DNA of 64,000 bases, from contig DAOUBP010000152.1 of assembly GCA_034432655.1 (NCBI GenBank), positions 55,370-119,369 on the forward strand, written 5' to 3'. Each line of letters opens with the position of its first letter. Within the stretch, counting starts at the first letter, position 1. Both the position numbers and the translations under genes were made by a program. Below the pieces are notes generated by a model. The model was given only the letters and a program-made list of their open reading frames with translations. It did not search any database and was not told the DNA's origin. Below are positions 27,701-35,100 of this stretch, in pieces. Source of the DNA: DAOUBP01 sp034432655. GTDB lineage: Bacteria; Chloroflexota; Anaerolineae; CG2-30-64-16.

Positions 27701-29118
27701 TTGTCAATCTGGGAGACGCTGTCATAGCGGAGTTCCCAGGTGTCATGGCCCTGGTCAAGATAGCGGACGGTGATGGTGACATGATTCGTGCCGCCCAGGA
27801 CGTAACCATCTTCTATGTTGAAGTACATCGAACTGTTGCCGGTGGCCTGGTCGGTGCGTCGCGTGTACCTTCCCTCTGGATCGCTGCCGATGCGCCACAG
27901 CGGCACCGTTTTGCCGCCGGGGACAGCATCGTTTTGATATAGCCAGAACTGAAAATTGCCCCATTGCGGATACCAGGTCTCTTCGGTCTCCCGTAATGCC
28001 ACCCAGACCCCAGGCGTATCCTCCAGTGTACGGCCCAGGTATTTGGCTGCAAATTGCAGCAGATCCTGGCGGTCTGGGGCCTTCACGAGATCGGTGTCCA
28101 ACACCAGATGGTCGGAGTGTTTGTCCAGCGCATTGTAGATGCTCCACATGGAGTTGGTGCGTCCACTCATGCTGCCGGCCTGGTTCTCGTAGCCCTCCCA
28201 CGATACCTTGACCTGACCGCCCCAAGCCAGGATTGGGTCGTACGCGCCGGAGTCGTGGTACGGCACGCTGGGATCATTGATAATCGCGTCGCCCTGGTCG
28301 GGTTTCAACGCGTCGTTCTTCATGCCCACCCCGCGGCTGCCAGCGTAATTTGTGTACTCCCGACGTTCCAGCCGGTAGTCGAAGTAGGGCACATATTCCA
28401 GAAACAGTGTCTTGTCGGGAAATGCCTCCACGTATACGTCCACTACGAAGCTAACGAAATCAATCCACATCTCGCTGGTCAGACCCTGCGCCTTGTAGCA
28501 TTCGATGAATTCGCTTTCGGCAGGTGAGGTTTCACCGTAGATTCCCACGGTGGCCTCGATCCAGGCCACACGCGGATCGTTGTTGTAGTGCTCGCCCAAC
28601 GCTTGCACAAAAGAACGCCAGGCAGCCTTGTAACCGGCATCCCAATAGCGAGGAAGCTCCCATCCGTCACAATAGAACACAGAGTTAGGGTACCGTTGTT
28701 TGACATGGTCGGGCATCCCGTTGCCGCCACAACATTGGCCATCATAAGGATCGAAGCCCAGCCCGACCACTTTCCCCAGGCTCGCTTGTTGGGCAATCCA
28801 ATCGTCGGGGAAAGACCAGTCGTAGACCCCCGGCCCTTTTTCGACATGTTTCCACATGGGCGTAATGTGACCGCCGACAATGGGATACAGCTTCGGGTCC
28901 AGATTGCTGTAGTCATAGAACACGTAGATGCCCGGCGGTGCTGAGTCGGTAGCTGCGGTTCGGATCCGCGTTCCTGCAGAGAATACCGCTGCTGTTTTTG
29001 ATGTTTGTGGAGCAAGGGCTGGATCATTCAGACTCTGATCGTGAGCTGCCTGAACACCGGCGAGTATGGTGCCAAGCACAAAGGCGATCAAGCTGATGCG
29101 GAGCAACAAGGTGCGCAT
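24712..29118 (-). CDS. large secreted modular protein: glycosidase-like N-terminal domain, two CBM9-like domains, two SdrD-B-like domains
   Basis: 1468 residues from ATG 29118. Signal peptide 1-24 (LISLIAFVLGTILAGVQA). Residues about 40-530 contain aromatic-rich (beta/alpha)-barrel-like sequence (GPGVYDWSFPDDWIAQQ; RVAWIEATVGIYGET) suggesting a clan-A glycosidase relative, activity unproven. A Pro/Thr linker follows, then two CBM9/DOMON-like domains (about 576-769 and 823-1014; each starts IDGNLNEW- or LDADLAEW-like and has a DDSIEFGLDG or DDSVEFGIDG strand). A Thr-Ala-Thr-Pro repeat linker covers about 1016-1204, followed by SdrD-B/Cna-B-like domains (1205-1301; 1351-1459) with DVNQDGEF and DANGDQI calcium-type loops. 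It ends VYVPMLLRP, probably a surface-retention signal. It likely binds and processes polysaccharide outside the cell. Confidence 0.85.
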   Translation of the reverse strand: MRTLLLRISLIAFVLGTILAGVQAAHDQSLNDPALAPQTSKTAAVFSAGTRIRTAATDSAPPGIYVFYDYSNLDPKLYPIVGGHITPMWKHVEKGPGVYDWSFPDDWIAQQASLGKVVGLGFDPYDGQCCGGNGMPDHVKQRYPNSVFYCDGWELPRYWDAGYKAAWRSFVQALGEHYNNDPRVAWIEATVGIYGETSPAESEFIECYKAQGLTSEMWIDFVSFVVDVYVEAFPDKTLFLEYVPYFDYRLERREYTNYAGSRGVGMKNDALKPDQGDAIINDPSVPYHDSGAYDPILAWGGQVKVSWEGYENQAGSMSGRTNSMWSIYNALDKHSDHLVLDTDLVKAPDRQDLLQFAAKYLGRTLEDTPGVWVALRETEETWYPQWGNFQFWLYQNDAVPGGKTVPLWRIGSDPEGRYTRRTDQATGNSSMYFNIEDGYVLGGTNHVTITVRYLDQGHDTWELRYDSVSQIDKVAGVITKQGTGAWQNATFVLSDARFENRLPGGGAYPGSDFRIWCRDDGDEIVHFVEVVSGDRPVPTPRPTLTPWPTPAGTATPAPSPSPGPSPTPTTPPRIWDCPRAPDALLIDGNLNEWASTPAIILDKNTADYVEHQPIPEPADLSARIYCGWQGNDLVLAADVSDDALFRDSTNIWDDDSIEFGLDGLQDGWLWNPDDHQFTVATDGVITDFGTVTITEATVAVRRTTTGWLLEVYLPSGLLNAGEFYPDKLLGFTVGLNEDDDGGYRDNHMILEGSKTIGDASGFGALRLIGLPNTPTPTPTGSLQPTDTPTPTPSPTATPTATPTPTATATPTPTATVAAAVLECPALGPDFSLDADLAEWTSAPELILNSSVASYVYPNPGPDLADLSGAFHCGWIGDDLVLAGRIIDDVIQRESDYPWLDDSVEFGIDGMADQVYWNPDDHQITLVTDGTVTDFGMYAVTAVEQAILRTEDGWQFELRLLPEAIQAGPFYTGKQIGFTIALNDDDDGGGRDTYMVWQGETSYGAPENYGLLILTGTNTAPTRTPSPTATATSDRAPTATPTATATYTATHTATPTATPTSTATWTATPTATNTATATVTATPTATRTATPTATPTATNTATATVTATPTATRTATPTATPTYTSTPTSTATWTATPTATRTATPTATPTYTATPTSTATWTATPTATHTATATPSATPTATRTATPTATPTATNTATATPTATPNTGTIEGIVYWDVNQDGEFNSGSDLPLSNAQVQIRTQRGDFVNMVETGRDGRYRFEKLPPATYIIEATPPAGFRLNTPQVVAAISANITLQLNFDAQQIPTATATSTRTPTRTRTPTASATPTATRTPLPAITPSRTPTPTATPRTLVIQGRVWVDANGDQIQDADEPGIGSAEVVLLGDTNGDGVINDRDSPYARVTCDAEGYYVIAQVPWRAWVIAVEPLTGFSPTTPREVIIKPIEERQVFVVDFGMRAVTRVYVPMLLRP
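25505..26070. repeat. coding tandem repeats for Thr-Ala-Thr-Pro linker
   Basis: Minus-strand repeats of the type ACGGCAACCCGCACTGC and variants, in units of 12-36 bases, encode (T-A-T-P/W-T-A-T-P)n between the second CBM9-like domain and the first SdrD-B-like domain. Blocks are repeated almost exactly (for example around 25780-25870), indicating recent duplication by slippage or recombination; length is probably variable between strains. Confidence 0.8.
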
Positions 29119-29132
29119 GAAAACGCCTCGCG

Positions 29133-29147
29133 ATCAACAGTGTTGAT
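29133..29147. promoter_or_regulatory. 15-bp palindrome upstream of the secreted protein gene
   Basis: ATCAACA-G-TGTTGAT lies 15 bases before the start codon of the 1468-residue protein, between it and an A/T-rich stretch (CATAATAATGG on the minus strand) that could supply a -10 box. The site looks like an operator half-site pair for a dimeric regulator; no regulator gene is adjacent. Confidence 0.4.
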
Positions 29148-29265
29148 TGTGTATTTCCATTATTATGAAACGTTGTTCAGGTCGAAAGGTTATTCATTTT
29201 TTTGACGGTATGAAAAAACTGACAACCTGGCCGTTGGTGCCCCGCCAGCTGAGGGTGCGTAGAAA

Positions 29266-29563
29266 TGGAGATCGTTGATCATGATCAGCCGCTTTAACTC
29301 AGCCAAAGCCGATTACGGCGCTTCGCACCTGCTGATGACGGTGCTGGCTTCGGTGTCGGGGGGCCAGTGCTGCAGGTGGGTTCGGGAAGGTTTCAGGACT
29401 GGTGATCGCCCTGGCCATCCTTCAGATCGTGTCCAGCGGGCTCAACCTGCTACGGGTCAGCGCATTTCTGGCCATCGCGATTTGGGGCGCCATCTTGATC
29501 CTGGTCATGATCATCGGCCATCTCACTGCGCGTTTCCAGGAGCAGAGACGGCTCAGCGGCTGA
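29266..29563 (+). pseudogene. frameshifted 3' remnant of a ribose-type ABC transporter permease (RbsC-like)
   Basis: Frame 1 (from ATC near 29278) encodes IMISRFNSAKADYGASHLL then MTVLASVSGG; after a G-run at about 29358 the frame shifts and continues SAAGGFGKVSGLVIALAIL, then QIVSSGLNLL and AIWGAILILVM to TGA 29561-29563. Together these match the C-terminal 90 residues of BPD_transp_2 sugar permeases (RFNSAKADYG, GGFG.VSGLV, SSGLNLL). Upstream of RFNS the frame reaches TAG at 29272, so the rest of the gene is gone. The single frameshift at a six-G run could be a sequencing artefact, but the 5' truncation cannot. Confidence 0.8.
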
Positions 29564-30686
29564 TCAATTCTCCCATTTCCCCCACCAGCCGATCAATCTG
29601 CTCGGCGCTGTGTGTGGCAAAGATCGCCACCCGCAGCGCACCGCCAGGCGGGGTGCTGGAATAACGGGTGACGTGGGCCACGCAAATGTCGCGTGCGAAC
29701 AATCCGGCCTGGATGGCAGCCAGATCGAGGTCGGGCCGGCCAGCCAGGCAGATGATCGGCACAGGTGTGTCGGCCAGGTCCCAGCCCAGGCTGCGCAGGC
29801 CGGCGCGGGCGTGCGCGACGTTGGCCCGTAATGCCTGGCGTAACGGCGATGTCCCCTGCGTGAGCTCCAACGCGACGGCTGCCGCTGCGGCCGCCGGGAG
29901 CGGGGAAGGGCTGGTGGCGCCAAATGCGGCTGCGTCGCGGCGCAAGCGTTCGATCAACGCGGCCTCCCCGGCGATAACCCCGCCATGACTGCCCAACGCC
30001 TTGCTGAGGGTGTGGGCGGAGTAGACACGCACGTTGGCGGGGATGTGGCATCCAGCAGGATCCTGCTCCTGCCAGTACGCCAGCGTACCCCGGCCGGTCG
30101 CGCCCAACACACCGGTGGCGTGGGCATCGTCCAGGCATAGCAGCGCCCCTGCATAAGACCCCAGGACACTGAGGTACTCCGGCACGGGAGCGATCTCCCC
30201 GGAGACCGGGAAGACGCCGTCGCTGATAACCAATGGCCGTTCCCCCGGCTGCAGGTGGTTGCGCAGCTGGCGGGCCAGGTCGTCGGCGTCCAGATGGTGA
30301 AACGCGACTGCCGGCGCGCCGGCCGCCCGCACCCCATCCCACACGCTGAAGTGGGCTGCTTCGTCCACAAAGACGCGCTCGTAATCTGGGCGTAGCGCCT
30401 GCAGCAAAATTGTGTTGCCCAGGTAGGCGGAGACGTAGTACAGCGCGGCCTCTGTGCCGAAGAAGCGCGCAGCCGCGGCTTCAACAGCGGCGTAGAGCGG
30501 ATGCTCGCCATAGCCGCCGCGCGACGTCGCGGTGCCGAGCCCGTAGCGTTGAACTGCTGCCACCGCCGCCTGGATCAGCGCCGGATGGCTTTGTAGCCCC
30601 AGATAGGAACAACCCGCAAAATAGTCGCGCTCGCGACCGTTGATGACCACGCGCGGGCCGACGGGAGATTGCATGGTGTAGGTCAT
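29553..30686 (-). CDS. alpha-oxoamine synthase family aminotransferase (BioF/KBL-like)
   Basis: 377 residues from ATG 30686; a longer frame from ATG 30767 is only translated repeat DNA (ANERISEAANER) and is rejected. Motifs of fold-type-I PLP enzymes of the AOS family: N-terminal RDYFAGCSYLGLQSHP, LCLDDAHATGVLGATGRG and the PLP lysine in SAHTLSKALGSHGG. The family includes 8-amino-7-oxononanoate synthase, glycine C-acetyltransferase and 5-aminolevulinate synthase; the exact substrate is uncertain. No ribosome site precedes the ATG: a 7-bp repeat array abuts it. It ends 11 bases inside the convergent permease remnant. It follows the NlpC/P60 gene on the same strand. Confidence 0.87.
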   Translation of the reverse strand: MTYTMQSPVGPRVVINGRERDYFAGCSYLGLQSHPALIQAAVAAVQRYGLGTATSRGGYGEHPLYAAVEAAAARFFGTEAALYYVSAYLGNTILLQALRPDYERVFVDEAAHFSVWDGVRAAGAPAVAFHHLDADDLARQLRNHLQPGERPLVISDGVFPVSGEIAPVPEYLSVLGSYAGALLCLDDAHATGVLGATGRGTLAYWQEQDPAGCHIPANVRVYSAHTLSKALGSHGGVIAGEAALIERLRRDAAAFGATSPSPLPAAAAAAVALELTQGTSPLRQALRANVAHARAGLRSLGWDLADTPVPIICLAGRPDLDLAAIQAGLFARDICVAHVTRYSSTPPGGALRVAIFATHSAEQIDRLVGEMGELISR

Positions 30687-30688
30687 GG

Positions 30689-30780
30689 TTGCATACTGCG
30701 TACTGCGTGACTCGCCGCTTCGCTCATTCGCTGCTTCGCTGATTCGTTCATTCGCTGATTCGTTCATTCGCTCATGCGCT
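30689..30780. repeat. composite 7-bp and 8-bp tandem arrays
   Basis: On the plus strand an imperfect heptamer block (ACTGCGTACTGCGT around 30693-30706) is followed by about eight 8-bp units of the forms GCTGATTC, GTTCATTC and GCTCATTC up to 30780. It fills the whole spacer between the NlpC/P60 stop (30772) and the oxoamine synthase start (30686). On the minus strand it ends ACGCAGTATGCAACC directly before ATG. The same two array types recur at 42114-42148 and 44495-44574. Confidence 0.85.
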
Positions 30781-31788
30781 CAGGAACGTCCGCGCGCCGA
30801 CGAAGCTTTCCCGCAGATGGTCCACCGCCTGGACGTCGTCCGCGTAGACGCCGTTGCGGGAGCGCGAGGAGTGGATGATGCGCCAGCCGCCCAGGCTCAC
30901 GCCTACGTGGGTGATCTTGCGGCGGTCTCCTTCCCCGAAGAAGAGCAGGTCGCCGGGCTGGAAGGGCGTTGCCACGGGGCGGCCCGCCTCATACTGCATG
31001 TCGGCATCCCGCGGCAGCGTGACCCCGATCAAGCGGTGCACCAGTTGGGCAAAGCCCGAGCAGTCAATGCCCAGCGCGGAACACCCGCCCCACAGGTACG
31101 GCACGCCGATGAAACGCGCCGCGTCGGCCATCATCTGTGCCCGGCGGCCTGCTTCGTCTTCCGGCAATGCCGCAAGCGGTCGCAAGTCGCCGGTGGCGAG
31201 CCAGCCTGCCATGCCCCCCTCCAGCGTTACGTGTGCCCAGTCACCTCTTTCCGCATCCGTCATCAGAGCCGTCCCCGCCAGCACGCGGCCGACCAGAGGC
31301 GCGTCGGCCTCCGGGGTCGCCCGCAGCAGGCTGATCGGTTCGCAGATCAGGTGGGTGGCGATGCAACCGGAGGGTTGGGTCAGATAGGGATGGTAGACCC
31401 AACCCAGGTAACCGTCGTACTGGCGGACGAAGCACCAGCGGCCGTCCTCCTGCAGCACTTCCAGCCGGGCGCCGTTCAACAGCTGGCTTACCTGCTCCGA
31501 GAGGAAGGAAGGCCCGGCGTAGAGGCCGGTCAGGTTGGTGGCAACTGCCAGCGTCGGGGTTGCTGGCCCGCGCAGGACGCGCACTGCTGCTGTGTCGAAG
31601 ATCACGTCGGGGAAACGTGTCTGCAGGGCTGACAGCATCGCGTCCCGGGTGGTGGCGTCGAGGACAGTGCCGGCCAGGGCACAACGGCCGTTTTCCAAAG
31701 CGGTCGCTTCCAGTTTGCAGTAGTGGATGCGCGTGTCTGCGTAGCTCTGAAGTACCTCTGCCAGCGCAGCGTGAATGGTGTCCAACAT
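30772..31788 (-). CDS. NlpC/P60 (C40) peptidase with SH3-like domains, gamma-D-Glu-diaminoacid endopeptidase type
   Basis: 338 residues from ATG 31788 (AGGAG upstream). The N-terminal 90 residues are a small alpha/beta region; then two SH3b-like domains (NLTGLYAGPSFLSEQVSQLL; ISLLRATPEADAPLVGRVL) and the C-terminal NlpC/P60 domain with catalytic Cys in LGIDCSGFAQLVHRLIG, His in KITHVGVSLGG and a third polar residue in WRIIHSS. No signal peptide, so cytoplasmic, like YkfC. It lies downstream of a dipeptide epimerase and M19 dipeptidase, matching YkfABC-type murein peptide recycling: cleave gamma-D-Glu-meso-Dap, then epimerise and hydrolyse L-Ala-D-Glu. Confidence 0.9.
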   Translation of the reverse strand: MLDTIHAALAEVLQSYADTRIHYCKLEATALENGRCALAGTVLDATTRDAMLSALQTRFPDVIFDTAAVRVLRGPATPTLAVATNLTGLYAGPSFLSEQVSQLLNGARLEVLQEDGRWCFVRQYDGYLGWVYHPYLTQPSGCIATHLICEPISLLRATPEADAPLVGRVLAGTALMTDAERGDWAHVTLEGGMAGWLATGDLRPLAALPEDEAGRRAQMMADAARFIGVPYLWGGCSALGIDCSGFAQLVHRLIGVTLPRDADMQYEAGRPVATPFQPGDLLFFGEGDRRKITHVGVSLGGWRIIHSSRSRNGVYADDVQAVDHLRESFVGARTFLSA

Positions 31789-31830
31789 GTGGGTTTGTCT
31801 CCTATCCTGAAAATGGCCGACCGACGACCT

Positions 31831-31891
31831 GGACTCAAGGCTTCGGCCGGCTGGCCGCGTGATGGGGGAAACCGCCGAAAGGCTTGAGTCC
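31831..31891. other. hairpin in the leader of the NlpC/P60 gene
   Basis: GGACTCAAG (31831-31839) pairs with CTTGAGTCC (31883-31891); the stem can extend inward through GCTTCGGC and GCCGAAAGG with a bulge. It lies 43 bases upstream of the NlpC/P60 start on the minus strand. It could be a 5' regulatory hairpin, a terminator of read-through from the dipeptidase gene, or another dispersed repeat. Confidence 0.5.
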
Positions 31892-31974
31892 GGCGGGCAC
31901 TCTCATCCGCCCTGGTGCGGCCAGCGTCGCATATAGCATTTGTCTTCAAAGTCCGGCCGCTGGGGTATTTGGCT

Positions 31975-32092
31975 TTGGACGGCGACGTGACGACGTCGCT
32001 TTCCGAAGCGGCGCAAAACGCCGCAATCCCAAGGGCTGCGGCGTGACGACCTGGCCCGGTCAAAGCGGCAAAGTGCCGCAATCCAAAATCAC
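31975..32092. repeat. two copies of the GCGGC / CCGCAATCC repeat
   Basis: The 300-base gap between the NlpC/P60 and dipeptidase genes has no gene. Besides the hairpin at 31831-31891 it holds two tandem diverged copies of the repeat at 8537-8612: AAGCGGCGCAAAACGCCGC followed by AATCC (32007-32031) and AAAGCGGCAAAGTGCCGC followed by AATCCAAAA (32063-32089), each preceded by GACGTGACGACGTC-like sequence. The second copy runs into the stop of the dipeptidase gene. Confidence 0.7.
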
Positions 32093-33165
32093 TGGTCCGG
32101 CAGCACGTCCGCGAAGACCCGCGCCATGTTCCGCCAGCAGACCAGCTCTACCTGGCGCGCAGTGAGGCCGGAAGCCGACAGCGCATCGGCGATGAGCGGA
32201 TAACTCTGCACGCCTTCGATGCCGGCAGGCGTCAAACTGATCCCGTCCAGGTCGCCCCCCAGGCCGACGCACTCCTCACCGCCGACATCCATGGCGTGGC
32301 GCACGTGACGCACGATCCACTCGACACCGGGTCGTGGAATGGCCCGTAGCTTCGGCCCGGCTTCTTCTCGGATGCGCTGGCGGGTTGCGGCATCCGCAGA
32401 CCGCAAGGTAGCGGTGACTTCACCCATCACGCTGTTCCAGGCTGCCAGGTAGGCGGGCGAGAGGAAGTCCGGGGCCAGGTTGATCCCCATGACGCCCCCG
32501 CGATCGGCCAGGGCTCTGATCTGCGCATCGGTCAGATTGCGGTACGCGGGGCAAAGCGCCCGACAGTTGGAGTGGCTGGCGATGAAAGGCTTGCGGGTCA
32601 AAGTCAGCACCTGTTCAAACGCCAGGTCCGACAGGTGGGAGACATCGAGCATCACGCCCAGCGTTTCGGCCAGCTCGACCAGCTTGACACCTTCGGCGGT
32701 GAGCCCCGTCCCCGGCCCGGCCGAGCTGCCCGAGAAAAGGTTGTCGTCCCAGGCCGGGATGATCAGCCGCACGCCCAGCGCGTGGAAGCGGGCCAGATGC
32801 TCTGCCCGGCCTGCCAACGGATCGGCGCCCTCCAGTCCGATCAGCGCCGCGACGTGATCAGCGCTGTCGGTGCAGGCAGCTCGCACGCCCTGCGCGGTCA
32901 GCGCCAGGCGCAGCCGTCCGGCCGACGCAGCGGCCCAAGCGCGAATGGTGCCGATGGCCGTCTCGGCCAGTGCAGTCACATCGCGATCGGTGTAATAGCT
33001 GACAGGTGCGAAGACGGCAAATACCTGAGCGCAGTGGCCGGCAGCGCGCAGTCGGGGCAGGTCCATATGTCCGCGCATATCACCGGCCACGAAATCGAAA
33101 GGGCCATCGTAGCTGCGCATCACCGCATCACAGTGAGCATCGAAGAACCGCATTCCACATTCCAT
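32089..33165 (-). CDS. membrane dipeptidase (renal dipeptidase), peptidase family M19
   Basis: 358 residues; ATG 33165 is supported by GGGAGAAGGG upstream (ATG 33153 is an alternative). M19 zinc ligands: FFDAHCDAV near the N-terminus, VALIGLEGADPL (bridging Glu), MLDVSHLSDLAF, and FIASHSNCRAL, all in the usual order of the TIM-barrel family. It hydrolyses dipeptides, often with D-amino-acid C-termini. No signal peptide. Located 3 nt after the dipeptide epimerase stop, so co-transcribed; together with the epimerase and NlpC/P60 peptidase it probably completes breakdown of L-Ala-D/L-Glu from murein. Confidence 0.93.
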   Translation of the reverse strand: MECGMRFFDAHCDAVMRSYDGPFDFVAGDMRGHMDLPRLRAAGHCAQVFAVFAPVSYYTDRDVTALAETAIGTIRAWAAASAGRLRLALTAQGVRAACTDSADHVAALIGLEGADPLAGRAEHLARFHALGVRLIIPAWDDNLFSGSSAGPGTGLTAEGVKLVELAETLGVMLDVSHLSDLAFEQVLTLTRKPFIASHSNCRALCPAYRNLTDAQIRALADRGGVMGINLAPDFLSPAYLAAWNSVMGEVTATLRSADAATRQRIREEAGPKLRAIPRPGVEWIVRHVRHAMDVGGEECVGLGGDLDGISLTPAGIEGVQSYPLIADALSASGLTARQVELVCWRNMARVFADVLPDQ

Positions 33166-33168
33166 GTC

Positions 33169-34200
33169 TCAACCCTTCTCCCGTCTCACCGCCCCTATCC
33201 CTGGCCGCTCCGGGACACGGACGCAAGCCCCCGCGTCGTACCGCACCCCATCGAACGGGTCATCGGCGATCAGCAACGGCGCGTCCAGGTCGAGCCAGTC
33301 GGCAAGCCCGGCCAGGTGCGCCATCGCCGTCACGCCCAGCGAGGTTTCGATCATACACCCCAGCATCACCTGCATGCCCAGCTCGCGGGCGCGGCGGATC
33401 AGTTGCAGGCCCGGCGCCAGCCCGCCGACCTTCTGGAGTTTCAAGTTGATGCCCCGGACGCCTGCCGCAGCCAACGCCTCCAGATCGGCCGCCGATTGCA
33501 GAGACTCGTCCGCCACAACGGGCAGGTCGGTGTGCGCCTGCACGTAGCCCAGGCCCGCGATGTCGTCTTTCGCCACCGGCTGTTCTACCATTTCCAGCCT
33601 TAGAGGTTCCAGCCGTCGCAGCTGCGCCACCGCTTCCTGCGGCGACCAGCCGGCGTTCGCGTCCACACGGATCTGCGCGTCAGGGCGTGCCGCGCGCACG
33701 GCTGTCAGCCGAGCCAGGTCGTCTTCGGAACCGAGCTTGATCTTGAGGATGGGATAGGCGTATGCCTCGGCGGCCAGGCGGGCCATCTCGTCCGGCTCGG
33801 CGATCGCGATGGTGAACGACGTGGGCAGCGCAGACGGTTCCGGCAGGTCCAGCAAGCGCCAGAGCGGCAGACCTTGTCGGCGACCGATGCGGTCGTGGAG
33901 GGCCAGATCCAGCGCACAGCGGGCGGGCGCCGGCCCCTCGACGCCGACCCACGTCGAGATCTCCGCCGGGTCATCGGGAAATGGGTCGCTACGTTCAGCG
34001 GCAGCGGCCCATACTGCCATCATGTGCTCGTCCGCCACGCCGTAGTAAGGCGGGATGGCGGCCTCGCCCCAGCCGCTGTCATCGGCCAGCCGCAGCCAAA
34101 ACGAACGCCGCGTTTCGCTGACGCCGTAGGACAGCCGGAACGGGTTGCGCAGATGGAGGGTTTGTGTGTGCCAGGTGAGACGTGGTAAGCGATCAGACAT
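33169..34200 (-). CDS. dipeptide epimerase (L-Ala-D/L-Glu epimerase type, enolase superfamily)
   Basis: 343 residues from ATG 34200, with GGAG 8 nt upstream; an earlier start at 34251 lacks one. Enolase-superfamily catalytic pattern of the MLE/AEE subgroup: ILKIKLGSE (KxK), IRVDANAGWS (metal Asp), EMVEQPVAKDD (metal Glu), VVADESLQS (metal Asp), NLKLQKVGG (second catalytic Lys), and a late DWLDLDAPLLIADDPF containing the DxD of dipeptide epimerases. It converts L-Ala-D-Glu to L-Ala-L-Glu so that ordinary dipeptidases can use it. First gene of the murein-peptide set, overlapping functionally with the M19 and C40 enzymes downstream. Confidence 0.92.
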   Translation of the reverse strand: MSDRLPRLTWHTQTLHLRNPFRLSYGVSETRRSFWLRLADDSGWGEAAIPPYYGVADEHMMAVWAAAAERSDPFPDDPAEISTWVGVEGPAPARCALDLALHDRIGRRQGLPLWRLLDLPEPSALPTSFTIAIAEPDEMARLAAEAYAYPILKIKLGSEDDLARLTAVRAARPDAQIRVDANAGWSPQEAVAQLRRLEPLRLEMVEQPVAKDDIAGLGYVQAHTDLPVVADESLQSAADLEALAAAGVRGINLKLQKVGGLAPGLQLIRRARELGMQVMLGCMIETSLGVTAMAHLAGLADWLDLDAPLLIADDPFDGVRYDAGACVRVPERPGIGAVRREKG

Positions 34201-34258
34201 CAAACAGGCTCCGTGCGCCCCGATTGTCCTGCAGATTGCGCAGCCTGTCAAGATGCGG

Positions 34259-34270
34259 GCATGGTATAAT
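34259..34270 (+). promoter_or_regulatory. extended -10 promoter of the PCMT gene
   Basis: TATAAT at 34265-34270 preceded by TGG (TGn extended -10). No clear -35 box. The start codon is 20 bases downstream at 34291, after GGAGGAAGCC, a good ribosome site. Confidence 0.7.
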
Positions 34271-34290
34271 AACGGCAGACGGAGGAAGCC

Positions 34291-35100
34291 ATGTCCCGCC
34301 GAACCATCCTCATCATTGTTGTGGTTGTGGTGATTGTAGGAGCGGCTGCGTTGGGGCTTTGGCGGCCGTGGGCGCCCCAGCCGGCCGCGCCTGTCCTCAC
34401 GCCGACCGTTGCTGCTGTTTCACGCGCACCGGCCGGTGCGGAAGAAATCACGCCTGAGCCCGACGCGGATACTTTCCTCGAGGCCCGCGAAGCGATGGTG
34501 ACCGATCAGATCGAGGCTCGCGGGGTGAGCGATCCGATGGTGCTGGCCGTGATGCGCCGGTTGCCGCGGCATCGCTTCGTGCCGGAGGAGTACCTGCGCC
34601 AGGCCTACGCCGATCACCCGCTGCCCATCGGCTACGGCCAGACCATCTCCCAGCCGTACATCGTGGCGTTGATGACCGAGGCCTTGCGGGTGCGCCCGGG
34701 CCAACGCGTGCTGGAGATCGGCACAGGCAGCGGGTATCAAGCCGCCGTGCTGGGGGAGATGGGCCTTGAAGTGTACACCGTCGAGATCATCCCAGAGCTG
34801 GCGCAGCAGGCCGCCAGGCGCCTGGCTGACCTGGGCTACACCAACATTCACGTGCGCCAGGCTGATGGCTACTACGGCTGGAGCGAGCACGCGCCCTATG
34901 ATGCCATCATCGTGACCGCTGCGCCCGACCATTTACCGCAGCCGTTGGCCCAGCAGCTCAAGGAAGGGGGCAGGTTGGTGATCCCTATCGGCCCCCAGGG
35001 TGCAGTGCAGACCTTGTGGTTGTTCGAAAAGCAGGGCGGGGAGCTGCTGGCGACCAATCTGGGCGCTGTCAGGTTTGTGCCGTTGACGGGCCAGCATTGA
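34291..35100 (+). CDS. pcm: protein-L-isoaspartate O-methyltransferase with N-terminal membrane anchor
   Basis: 269 residues, about 50 more than cytosolic Pcm. The N-terminus (ILIIVVVVVIVGAAALGLW) is a single transmembrane helix or uncleaved signal, followed by a Pro/Ala/Thr linker, so the enzyme is probably held at the outer membrane face. The catalytic domain has MVTDQIEARGVSDPMVLAVM, HRFVPEEY, ADHPLPIGYGQTISQPYIVA (the PCMT signature) and the SAM motif VLEIGTGSGYQAAVL. It repairs isoaspartyl residues in aged proteins. It has its own extended -10 promoter and its last 32 bases overlap the end of the convergent gene. Confidence 0.93.
   Translation: MSRRTILIIVVVVVIVGAAALGLWRPWAPQPAAPVLTPTVAAVSRAPAGAEEITPEPDADTFLEAREAMVTDQIEARGVSDPMVLAVMRRLPRHRFVPEEYLRQAYADHPLPIGYGQTISQPYIVALMTEALRVRPGQRVLEIGTGSGYQAAVLGEMGLEVYTVEIIPELAQQAARRLADLGYTNIHVRQADGYYGWSEHAPYDAIIVTAAPDHLPQPLAQQLKEGGRLVIPIGPQGAVQTLWLFEKQGGELLATNLGAVRFVPLTGQH

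Noticed and set aside
29266..29664. Intact 129-codon gene on the plus strand
   Set aside because: Only the first 25 codons match the permease; after the G-run the frame is off and runs into the end of the convergent gene.
30687..30767. N-terminal extension of the oxoamine synthase (ANERISEAANER)
   Set aside because: It is translation of the 8-bp repeat array; the family N-terminus begins near MTYTMQSPVG.
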